A program made the translations under genes and the position numbers. Positions 18,608-26,051 of a stretch of 64,000 bases of DNA are shown in pieces. The stretch spans positions 29,684-93,683 of the forward strand of contig SCKI01000012.1 of NCBI GenBank assembly GCA_004124295.1. The letters run 5' to 3'. The stretch comes from Fidelibacterota bacterium. GTDB lineage: Bacteria; Fidelibacterota; Marinisomatia; SCGC-AAA003-L08; TS1B11. The notes under the pieces were generated by a model. That model did no database searches. It saw nothing but the letters and a program-made list of their open reading frames with translations, and was not told where the DNA came from. How positions within the stretch are numbered: the first letter of the stretch is position 1; each line of letters begins with the position of its first letter.

Positions 18608-19807
18608 ATGAGGTCTATCAGACTCATCCGCCCGGTGGCGTTTGCCGTTGCCCTTGTGCTGGTTTTTTCCGCCTGCCGCAACGACCCTGTATTCGGTCCG
18701 TTTAACGGGGCGGACTGGTCCATTGAGGAGGTGACCATCGACAGCATGGCCGTCGAGCAGTCCAGTGAGGTGGTACAGGCAGGCGGGAGCAAAACCCTGT
18801 ATGCGGGCCAGATACCCACTGCCGGCGCCCGGGAATCGGCCATCCTGCTGAAGTTCGATGCCGTTGAGAGCGCCCTGCTGGACACCATGCTGCGGGCCGA
18901 ACTGCTGCTGTTCCGGCGCGGGTTTCAGGACAGTATACCCGATCCGTACAGCCAGTTTGAGATGGCCGCCATTGTGGCCGATTCGAGCATCTGGGCCGAA
19001 AGCGATTCCGGCCTCGCCATCAGCGACTTCCCCGACACTCTGCTGCCGGTGCTGGGCTTCATGAATACCGATCCCATCGCCTTGGCCCGCGCCGATTCCG
19101 CTTCCGGAGCCAACGGCGCGGAGCATTTGGCCCTGGGCGTGCCGGACACCCTCCTGCGCGACTGGATTTCAGGTGATCTGTTCAATAACGGCATTATCCT
19201 GCGGCAGGTCGGCGGCAGCGGGCTGACCGTGTTCAATGCCCGGGGGGCCGACCTCGCCCCGCGCCTGATGATCACCTATATCGATTCGAACGGGGCGGAA
19301 GCCTACCTCTACCCGCCGGTGGTGGCAGACCTGAGTATCTATCCCGCCTCGAACCTGCCGGTCCCTGATGATGCGGAGCTGTTCTCCCTCAATTATAGCG
19401 AAGGATGGCTGATCAACATCGATTTCAGCAACACCTTCAGCCCCGATTCCAGCAAAATTATTCTCGCCGCCCGGCTGATCCTGACCAGCCCGCAGGTGCC
19501 GGCAGACCTGGTCAGCAGCGTGATTGACCTGGAGGTTGGCCGGACGGCCAACAGCGAAGGAGATTCGACCTTGAGCGCGGAGGCAAGCCTCGCCTATAAT
19601 GTGGAAGCAGGCGCGGCGGTCTTCAACATCGGCTTGATCCTGGACGGCTATAACAAGGGCACCTATGAAAATTACGGTATCATCGTCGGCGTCGTGCCGA
19701 ATCAGCATGATTTCGATACGATCCAGTTTTACAGTCCCGCCGCCGATTCGGCCCTGAGACCCCGGCTGGAACTGGTCATCGGGCACTCTTTCGAGGGGCC
19801 GCAATGA
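18608..19807 (+). CDS. Predicted lipoprotein with DNRLRE-like regions
   Basis: 399 residues from ATG 18608; a longer in-frame reading from 18512 would run back into the previous gene and bury the signal peptide. The N-terminus is a lipoprotein signal (positively charged start, hydrophobic core, VFSAC with Cys23). The body shows two passages like those of DNRLRE-type secreted proteins: a strand-rich stretch ending in NNGIILRQVGGSGLTVFNARGADLAPRLMITYI, and a C-terminal SPAADSALRPRLELVIG. Function unknown. The stop overlaps the next gene by ATGA, so it is probably partnered with that barrel-like protein. Confidence 0.65.
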   Translation: MRSIRLIRPVAFAVALVLVFSACRNDPVFGPFNGADWSIEEVTIDSMAVEQSSEVVQAGGSKTLYAGQIPTAGARESAILLKFDAVESALLDTMLRAELLLFRRGFQDSIPDPYSQFEMAAIVADSSIWAESDSGLAISDFPDTLLPVLGFMNTDPIALARADSASGANGAEHLALGVPDTLLRDWISGDLFNNGIILRQVGGSGLTVFNARGADLAPRLMITYIDSNGAEAYLYPPVVADLSIYPASNLPVPDDAELFSLNYSEGWLINIDFSNTFSPDSSKIILAARLILTSPQVPADLVSSVIDLEVGRTANSEGDSTLSAEASLAYNVEAGAAVFNIGLILDGYNKGTYENYGIIVGVVPNQHDFDTIQFYSPAADSALRPRLELVIGHSFEGPQ

Positions 19808-21063
19808 GGTGGCAGCGTGCCCTGGTATTGCTGCTGCTGGCGGTTGCATCACCAGCGGCCGGCCAGTCTATGCTGGAGCTTTACGGACTGGGCCTCTGGT
19901 CGCCGCCCAATGACGTGATGGGCCAAGGCGCCGGGGACATCCGCAGCCTGCCACTGGGGCCGGGGCAGGTGCTGGCCACAAACGTGGCCTCCTGGTATGC
20001 GTTGACGTCCACCCAGTTGCGCGCTACCCTGGGAACCCGACGGACCAGCAGCGGAGACGGGCAGGTACGATCCCGCGCCGGCCTGCAGCAGGTTCACTTT
20101 CTGGCGCACCTGGATAATCGTACAGCGGTCGGCGTGATCCTGCGTCCGCTGACTCGTACGCAGATGACTCTGACCGATACCACCGGCTATCTGAGACTGG
20201 CTGCCGATACGCTTCGCTACACCCAGACCCGGCGCTTGGAAGGCGGCGTGTCGAGTCTGCAGCTGGGTCTGTCCCGCCGATTGGGCGGATCCACGGCCAT
20301 CGGATTGACGCTAGGCATTATATTCGGCGCGATACTGGAAACGGACACCCTCGCCTTCACCGACCATGGGGAACGGATCGATGTGCTGAGCTGGGCGCGG
20401 TTCACGGGGCCTTTTCTTTTGGCCGAACGGAGCACCTCTTTTCTGGGCCGGACCGTAGGCTTCGGATTCCAGACCGGCGCCTGGCCCCGGTCCCGGAGCA
20501 TGCTGGGCCTGCAAATCGACTGGCCCCTGGCCGTCAGGGCGAAGGTGGACACCCGCTATCAACCGCTGCCGGTCTACTCAACCGTCCGGGAGCAGGACCT
20601 GCAGCTGCCCTCAACCATCAGCGCCAGCTACGGGCTGGATTTGACTTCCCGGCAACGCCTGCTGGCCGAATGGACCGTGCAGCAGGAAGATACCACCGGC
20701 AACAACCGGCTGATCTTCGGGCGGCAGCTGGAACGGATCAGCGCGGCGAAGTTCGTTTGGGCCTTATCGCCGGCCGGTCCCACTGCTCCGGAGCCGGGGA
20801 GATTTGCTTATCGTGTGGGATTTATATTCAGACAGTATTACCTTTCCGACTTGAAAAATGAGCCCCTGAGTGAAATGGGGATCACTTTGGGACTGGGAGT
20901 ACGATCACTGAGCTTCGGTTACGGGCTCGATCTGGCCCTGCAGATAGGCCAGCGGGACACCGGCACACTTCCGGGAACAAAAAAAGAGACGTTTTTTCGA
21001 TTTTCAATTGGCGCCAGAACAGGAGAATTGTGGTTTGCTAGACCCAAGAAAAATTGGCAATGA
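19804..21063 (+). CDS. Predicted outer-membrane beta-barrel protein, function unknown
   Basis: 419 residues. A clear signal peptide (RALVLLLLAVASPAAGQ) is followed by LYGLGLWSPPNDVMGQGAGD and by many amphipathic strand-like segments with alternating hydrophobic residues, ending in an aromatic-containing strand (FSIGARTGELWF). This pattern suits an outer-membrane barrel related in style to PorV/FadL proteins, but I do not recognise the family. Overlaps the lipoprotein gene (ATGA) upstream and the TPR gene downstream, making a three-gene envelope unit. Confidence 0.55.
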   Translation: MRWQRALVLLLLAVASPAAGQSMLELYGLGLWSPPNDVMGQGAGDIRSLPLGPGQVLATNVASWYALTSTQLRATLGTRRTSSGDGQVRSRAGLQQVHFLAHLDNRTAVGVILRPLTRTQMTLTDTTGYLRLAADTLRYTQTRRLEGGVSSLQLGLSRRLGGSTAIGLTLGIIFGAILETDTLAFTDHGERIDVLSWARFTGPFLLAERSTSFLGRTVGFGFQTGAWPRSRSMLGLQIDWPLAVRAKVDTRYQPLPVYSTVREQDLQLPSTISASYGLDLTSRQRLLAEWTVQQEDTTGNNRLIFGRQLERISAAKFVWALSPAGPTAPEPGRFAYRVGFIFRQYYLSDLKNEPLSEMGITLGLGVRSLSFGYGLDLALQIGQRDTGTLPGTKKETFFRFSIGARTGELWFARPKKNWQ

Positions 21064-22348
21064 TTTGGGCAAGAAATTGCCCGGAAAATTGCACCGGAAT
21101 AAGTATTCGCGGATTGGCTTGATCCTGGCCTTTGGCCTGGTTGCCGGGACCGCTCAAATGTGCGCCCCGCCGCCGCCGGAGGCAATTTCCCGCGGTATGA
21201 CCGTGGAGGAGCGTCGCCAACGCGACCGCCAGTGCGCTATCGCCCTGTCCAACGCCTGGGAATATTACAAAAACAGGGATTGGGATTCCTCCATCCGCAA
21301 TTACCGCAACCTGGTCGATTTAGGCTGCGGTAATGAGTATGCCAGCGACGTGTACCTCTACTTCGGGCGGGCCTACCAGGAAGTGGGCAAGGTGGACAGC
21401 GCCATCTGGGCCTTCCAGCAGGGCCTGCGTTATATCCCCCGGAACAAGGACCTGCTGCAAAATGTCGCCTACACCATGGGCCGGCAAAACCGGATCGACG
21501 AGCAGATCAGGTATATGGAGCGCTGGATTGAGGTCGATTCGGTCAACACCAAGGCCTACGGCGAACTGGCTGCCCTGCTCAGGGGAGAGGAACGGTTTGA
21601 CGATCTGCTGCATGTGCTTAATGACTGGGATAAGATTGATCCCAACAACAGCCGGATCCAGACCGAGATTATCCAGGTTACCGAACTCAGCGGCAGGGAC
21701 CCTCTCGATGTTCTGCGCAACCGCTGGCTGGACAATCCGGACAATTACCAGTACGGCTATGACTATGCGGCCGAGCTGGTCAAGCGGAGCGAGTATACCA
21801 AGGCCTTCCGGGAACTGGAGGCGGTGATTCAACGCTTCCCCTCATCGGTAAGCGCCTACGAGTTGCTGGCCATATCAGCTCTGGACAACGATGATACGGA
21901 CCGGGCTATCGCGGCCTACGAGCGGCTGTTTGCCCTGAACCGGACCAATTACAGGGTGGCCGTCGACCTCTCCAAAACCTACCTGCAGACCGGGGAATAT
22001 GAGCAAGCGCTGGAGTGGGCCGAGACGGCCATGCGGGCCAGCAACAGCAACGGCGAGGCCTACTACGCCCGAGCGGAAGTCTATTATGCGGTGGGCGATG
22101 ATTGCCTGGGACAGCGGGAAAGCGGTGTCGCCCGGTTCGATGACAAAATTGTCTTCATGATGGCCTGGGAAGACTACTCCACTTCAGTGGAGCGGGGCAA
22201 CCGGCGAGGTAAGGCCCGGGCCGATTTCCTGGAGAAAAACCTGATTCCCAGCAAAGGCGACTGGTTCCTGCAGCCTGCGGACATCCGCGTTTTCAAGCCC
22301 CAGGGCAGCTGTTACACCTGGATCAATAGGACGGTGAGGAGGCAGTAG
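21035..22348 (+). CDS. Envelope-associated tetratricopeptide-repeat protein
   Basis: About 437 residues. I choose TTG 21035 because AGGAG lies 9 nt upstream at 21021-21025; a longer reading from TTG 21008 lacks such a site. It overlaps the barrel gene by 29 bp. After a basic stretch comes a hydrophobic segment (IGLILAFGLVAGTAQMC) that could be a signal peptide or lipoprotein signal, although the box before Cys43 is not canonical. The rest is TPR helices: WEYYKNRDWDSSIRNYRNLVDLG, DVYLYFGRAYQEVGKVDSAIWAFQQGL, and further copies to about residue 350. Probably a protein-protein scaffold for the envelope unit 18608-22348. Confidence 0.7.
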   Translation: MLDPRKIGNDLGKKLPGKLHRNKYSRIGLILAFGLVAGTAQMCAPPPPEAISRGMTVEERRQRDRQCAIALSNAWEYYKNRDWDSSIRNYRNLVDLGCGNEYASDVYLYFGRAYQEVGKVDSAIWAFQQGLRYIPRNKDLLQNVAYTMGRQNRIDEQIRYMERWIEVDSVNTKAYGELAALLRGEERFDDLLHVLNDWDKIDPNNSRIQTEIIQVTELSGRDPLDVLRNRWLDNPDNYQYGYDYAAELVKRSEYTKAFRELEAVIQRFPSSVSAYELLAISALDNDDTDRAIAAYERLFALNRTNYRVAVDLSKTYLQTGEYEQALEWAETAMRASNSNGEAYYARAEVYYAVGDDCLGQRESGVARFDDKIVFMMAWEDYSTSVERGNRRGKARADFLEKNLIPSKGDWFLQPADIRVFKPQGSCYTWINRTVRRQ

Positions 22349-22350
22349 TC
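22336..22350 (+). promoter_or_regulatory. Strong ribosome site with GTC where the rpiB start is expected
   Basis: GAGGAGG at 22336-22342 is followed after 5 nt by GTC (22348-22350), which overlaps the TAG stop of the TPR gene as TAGTC. Elsewhere in this window such junctions carry ATG, GTG or TTG. Confidence 0.5.
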
Positions 22351-22779
22351 AAGACCATCTCCGTCGGCGCAGATCACGCTGGTTTTCATCTGAAGGTCCA
22401 GCTTGTCCGTCTGCTGAAGGAGCGCGGCTTCCAGGTGCTCGATCGCGGCACCGATTCGGAAGCGCCTGCCGATTACCCCGAATATGCCCACGCCGTGGCC
22501 GGCGATGTGACCGGCCATGCTGCGGAGCTGGGACTGCTGGTCTGCGGCAACGGCTTGGGTGTGTCGATGGTGGCCAACCGGCACGCGGGGGTGCGCGCTG
22601 CCCGCTGCCTGACGACCGAGGATGCCCGCTCTAGCCGGACCCACAACAATGCCAATATTCTCTGCCTGGGTGGGCGCATTACCGCTCCGGAAGAGGCCGC
22701 CGCAATCCTGAGCGCATTTATTGACAGTCAATTCGAGGGCGGCCGCCACGCCAGGCGCGTGAGCCAGTTCGATCTGTGA
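22348..22779 (+). CDS. rpiB: Ribose-5-phosphate isomerase B, no canonical start codon
   Basis: Pentose-phosphate enzyme interconverting ribose 5-phosphate and ribulose 5-phosphate. The N-terminal substrate loop [11 protein letters not shown], the [12 protein letters not shown] loop, [12 protein letters not shown] and the C-terminal [10 protein letters not shown] are intact, and the length (143 residues) is normal. The reading frame is open from a TAG at 22327, but contains no ATG, GTG or TTG before GTG 22435, which would delete the essential DHAGF segment. I set the start at GTC 22348, 5 nt after GAGGAGG; ATC 22357 is the alternative. The GTG start of glyA overlaps its stop (GTGA). Confidence 0.88.
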   Translation, partial: VKTISVGADHAGFHLKVQLVRLLKERGFQVLDRGTDSEAPADYPEYAHAVAGDVTGHAAELGLLVCGNGLGVSMVANRHAGVRAARCLTTEDARSSRTHNNANILCLGGRITAPEEAAAILSAFIDSQFEGGRHARRVSQFDL

Positions 22780-24077
22780 CCCAACTGCTGGAGCAGCAGG
22801 ACCCGCAGCTGTTCAGCGCCATGCAGGGAGAACTGGGGCGCCAGAACGGCACTCTGGAAATGATCGCCTCCGAAAATTTTGCCAGCCCGGCGGTCCTGGC
22901 AGCGGCCGGATCGGTATTGACCAACAAGTATGCTGAAGGTTACCCCGGCCACCGCTACTACGGCGGCTGCGAGTATGTTGATCAGGCCGAAAACCTTGCC
23001 CGGGAGCGGGCCAAGGCGCTGTTTAAATGCGACTATGCCAATGTCCAGCCCCACTCGGGCAGCCAGGCCAACATGGGGGTCTATTTTGCCGCCCTGCAAC
23101 CCGGCGACACCCTCATGGGGCTCGATCTGGCCCACGGGGGACACCTGACCCACGGCAGTCCGGTAAGTTTTTCAGGGAAACTTTATCAGGTTGCCGCCTA
23201 TACCGTTTCCGCACAGACCGGCCGGGTCGATTTTGACCGGCTGCTGGAGCAGGCCCGGGAGAGCCGGCCCAAGCTGATCGTCTGCGGCGGCAGCGCCTAT
23301 CCCCGGCACATCGAATTCGAGCGCTTCCGGGAAGTGGCCGATGAGGTCGGCGCCCTGCTGATGGCCGACATTGCCCACCCCGCCGGGTTGGTAGCCAGCG
23401 GCCATCATCCCTCGCCCTGGCCCTGGTGCGACTTTGTCACTTCCACCACCCACAAGACGTTGCGCGGCCCCCGGGGCGGCCTGATCCTGATGGAAAAGGA
23501 CCGGGAGAACCCCTGGGGCGTGGTGGCGCCCAAGAGCGGCCGGGTAAAACGGCTGGGGGAGATCATCGACAACACCATCATGCCCGGCATCCAGGGTGGG
23601 CCGCTGATGCACATCATTGCCGCCAAGGCGGTGGCCTTCGGTGAAGCGTTAAAGCCCGAGTTCGCCGCCTATTGCGGCCGGATCGTCGAGAATGCCGCCA
23701 GCCTCGCCGACCGTTTCCTCTCCCTGGGCTACCGGTTGGTCTCCGGCGGCACCGACACCCACCTGATCCTGGTCGACCTGAGCGACCGGCAGATCACTGG
23801 CAAGGCCGCCGAGGCGGCCCTGGAATCCGCCGGCATAACCGTCAACAAAAATATGGTCCCCTTCGACCAGCGCAGCCCCTTTGTCACCAGCGGCATCCGG
23901 GTCGGCACACCGGCCCTCACCACCCGGGGTATGGGACCCGATGATATGCGCCACATCGCCGATCTGATGCACCAGGTGCTCACGGCCCCTGGGGACGAGA
24001 CCGTCAGCGGGCAGGTCCGCGAGTCGGTGGCCCGGCTATGCCGCCAATATCCCCTATACCCGGAGATGACATTATGA
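22776..24077 (+). CDS. glyA: Serine hydroxymethyltransferase
   Basis: 433 residues. PLP enzyme converting serine and tetrahydrofolate to glycine and methylene-THF. N-terminal [10 protein letters not shown], the [16 protein letters not shown] motif, DIAHPAGL and the PLP lysine K227 in [14 protein letters not shown] are intact. After GLILMEKD there is an extra loop ([22 protein letters not shown]) before the GIQGGPL motif, a feature of Bacteroidota/Chlorobiota-type GlyA and one of the better taxonomic hints in the window. Translationally coupled to rpiB (GTGA) and to nrdR (ATGA). Confidence 0.97.
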   Translation: MTQLLEQQDPQLFSAMQGELGRQNGTLEMIASENFASPAVLAAAGSVLTNKYAEGYPGHRYYGGCEYVDQAENLARERAKALFKCDYANVQPHSGSQANMGVYFAALQPGDTLMGLDLAHGGHLTHGSPVSFSGKLYQVAAYTVSAQTGRVDFDRLLEQARESRPKLIVCGGSAYPRHIEFERFREVADEVGALLMADIAHPAGLVASGHHPSPWPWCDFVTSTTHKTLRGPRGGLILMEKDRENPWGVVAPKSGRVKRLGEIIDNTIMPGIQGGPLMHIIAAKAVAFGEALKPEFAAYCGRIVENAASLADRFLSLGYRLVSGGTDTHLILVDLSDRQITGKAAEAALESAGITVNKNMVPFDQRSPFVTSGIRVGTPALTTRGMGPDDMRHIADLMHQVLTAPGDETVSGQVRESVARLCRQYPLYPEMTL

Positions 24078-24529
24078 ATTGCCCCTACTGCCATTCGTCC
24101 GAAAGCAAGGTGGTGGACAGCCGCACCGTCAACCGGGACGGCACCATCCGCCGCCGCCGGGAGTGCCTCAGCTGCAGCCAGCGCTATACGACCTATGAGT
24201 ATGTGGTGAGCCAGCCGCTCCTGGTCGTGAAAAAGAACGGCACCCGGGCCGAGTACGACCGCCAGCGGATCGAGCAGAGCATACGCATCGCCTGCAACAA
24301 GCGGCCCGTATCGGCAGAGCGGATCATGGAGGCCGTGGCGGCGGTACAGCGACAGATCGAGGAGCTGGGCAAGGCCGAAGTGCCCAGCGCCGTCATCGGC
24401 GATCTGGTCATGGCGCAGCTGAAGAGCATGGACAATGTGGCCTACATCCGCTTTGCATCGGTCTACCGCGAATTTGAGGATATCGGCGCTTTCCGGGCAG
24501 AACTGGACGAGCTCGAGGGGACCCAATAA
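24074..24529 (+). CDS. nrdR: Transcriptional repressor NrdR
   Basis: 151 residues from ATG 24074; a longer reading from 24038 would run back into glyA and lacks family support. NrdR senses dATP/ATP and represses ribonucleotide reductase genes through NrdR boxes. The zinc ribbon uses C3, C6, C31 and C34 (MNCPYC...CLSC), followed by the ATP-cone domain ([29 protein letters not shown]). Length is typical. The gene overlaps the glyA stop (ATGA) and ends a transcription unit, since a clear promoter follows in the next gap. No NRD genes are in the window. Confidence 0.96.
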   Translation: MNCPYCHSSESKVVDSRTVNRDGTIRRRRECLSCSQRYTTYEYVVSQPLLVVKKNGTRAEYDRQRIEQSIRIACNKRPVSAERIMEAVAAVQRQIEELGKAEVPSAVIGDLVMAQLKSMDNVAYIRFASVYREFEDIGAFRAELDELEGTQ

Positions 24530-24645
24530 ATCTGCTCAAGATTTTCCCGAATCTGCCGATACTGCTGAAAATAGTGTGCCCCTAACCGGCCGGAACCTGT
24601 AATATGATGGCGGTCACAGACCGGTCCCAATGGGCAGCGGCTGAC

Positions 24646-24675
24646 TTGACAAGTTAAATTGGCCGCCCGTATATT
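24646..24675 (+). promoter_or_regulatory. Sigma-70-type promoter for the envelope operon starting at 24828
   Basis: TTGACA at 24646-24651, an 18-bp spacer and TATATT at 24670-24675. It is the best promoter match in the plus-strand half and gives a 5' leader of about 145 nt before the PorV-like gene. Confidence 0.7.
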
Positions 24676-24715
24676 CAAGCGGTTGCAAAAGGAGCAGGCC
24701 AGAGTTAAAACGTTA

Positions 24716-24796
24716 ACAGGTTGAAAACAAGGCGGTAAGCAGTATCGCCAAGTACATAGAAAATCGACTCCGCCCTACCAGGCAGCGAAAACCTGT
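24716..24796 (+). ncRNA. Candidate structured leader RNA, unassigned
   Basis: A perfect 7-bp closing stem pairs ACAGGTT (24716-24722) with AACCTGT (24790-24796). Inside it GGCG (24731-24734) can pair with CGCC (24746-24749), while the overlapping GGCGG (24731-24735) can instead pair with CCGCC (24770-24774), so two exclusive folds exist. The ATG of the PorV-like gene lies about 30 nt further on. It matches no riboswitch class that I recognise; the two-state layout is what suggests regulation. Confidence 0.35.
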
Positions 24797-24827
24797 CGGC
24801 GGGACGATGCGGAAAGGACCTGATCTC

Positions 24828-26042
24828 ATGAGACGTTTGACTCGAATTCTGGCTGGGCTCACCCTCCTTGCTTCCGGTTTACACGCCCAAAATCAAGCCA
24901 GCGCCATATTTTTGCTGATCGCGCCCGGCGCCAGCGCCAGCGGTACCGGCGAGGCCGGCGTTGCGGCTGCGGATGACGCCTATGCCAGCTACTGGAATCC
25001 CGCCGCCCTGGCCTATATCCCCGGCCGGGAGGTGGTCTACCAGAGGGCCAGATGGCTGCCTGGCCTGGTGAACGATATCAACTACAATTTCCTCGGTTTA
25101 CGCTACCAGATTCCTGGCGTGGGGACCTTCGGCGCCCACCTGATCTACCTCGATCTGGGGGAGCAGATTCAGACCACTGAGGAGGCCATCGAACTGGGTA
25201 CCTTCCGCAGCTATATGGCTGCCGGTGCCATCGGCTTCGGCACCCAGCTTTCGCCCCTCTCGTCGGTGGGTTTCAATGCCAAGATCATCCAGCAGAAACT
25301 GGCTGATGTCGGCACCGGCGCTGAGAAGGGCAAGGGGGTTTCCACCGACTTTGCCTTCGATGTGGCCTACTATCAGAAGCAGTTTCTGTTCAATTCCGTC
25401 GACCTGGGCCTGGTCATCGCCAACATCGGTCCCAAGATCGCCTTCATCGACGAGCGCCAGGCCGATCCGGCGCCGACCAACATGAAGATCGGCTTCAAGT
25501 GGCACATCATCGAATCCGAGCACAACCGTCTGTCGCTGTTGTATGACATCAACAAACTGCTGGTGGCCTCCTGGCTCGGCGTGGACCTGGACTCCGATGG
25601 CATCATCGGCGGCTACGACGATGCGGGTATCCAGGATGGGGCCGGGGACTTCAACAGCAATGGCGATATTGAAGCGCCCCATACCGATCCCTGGTACTTG
25701 GCCCTGATCACCTCCTGGCTCGACGACTCGCGCTATCTCGGCGATGTGGATGTCAGCGGCAACGGCTTTATCGAGGCCGACGAGGAAGGGAACAGCAAAA
25801 ACTACACCTTCGCCAACGAAATCAGATCGCTGGTGCACAATATCGGTCTGGAGTACTGGTATTCGGAGTATTTCGCCATCCGCTTCGGCTACATAGACGA
25901 CAAGGTAGGGAAGCTTTTTCACACGACCTTCGGGGCCGGCATCCACTACGGCGACTACGGCTTTGATTTCGGCTACATCTATGGTGAGCAGGGGCAGCCG
26001 CTGACCAATACCATGCGCTTCTCCCTGAACATCGCCTTCTAA
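24828..26042 (+). CDS. PorV/PorQ family outer-membrane barrel with calcium-loop-like insert
   Basis: 404 residues from ATG 24828, where a good signal peptide begins (MRRLTRILAGLTLLASGLHAQ) and GGAAAGG lies upstream; ATG 24807 is in frame. The N-terminal ASGTGEAGVAAADDAYASYWNPAALAYI is the hallmark of PorV/PorQ proteins, which in Bacteroidota shuttle or anchor type IX secretion substrates. Between strands (about residues 245-320) it carries three Asp-rich loops of EF-hand/dockerin style: DLDSDGIIGGYDD, DFNSNGDIE and DVDVSGNGFIEADEE. First gene of the operon after the promoter at 24646. Confidence 0.8.
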   Translation: MRRLTRILAGLTLLASGLHAQNQASAIFLLIAPGASASGTGEAGVAAADDAYASYWNPAALAYIPGREVVYQRARWLPGLVNDINYNFLGLRYQIPGVGTFGAHLIYLDLGEQIQTTEEAIELGTFRSYMAAGAIGFGTQLSPLSSVGFNAKIIQQKLADVGTGAEKGKGVSTDFAFDVAYYQKQFLFNSVDLGLVIANIGPKIAFIDERQADPAPTNMKIGFKWHIIESEHNRLSLLYDINKLLVASWLGVDLDSDGIIGGYDDAGIQDGAGDFNSNGDIEAPHTDPWYLALITSWLDDSRYLGDVDVSGNGFIEADEEGNSKNYTFANEIRSLVHNIGLEYWYSEYFAIRFGYIDDKVGKLFHTTFGAGIHYGDYGFDFGYIYGEQGQPLTNTMRFSLNIAF

Positions 26043-26051
26043 CTCCCCCTG

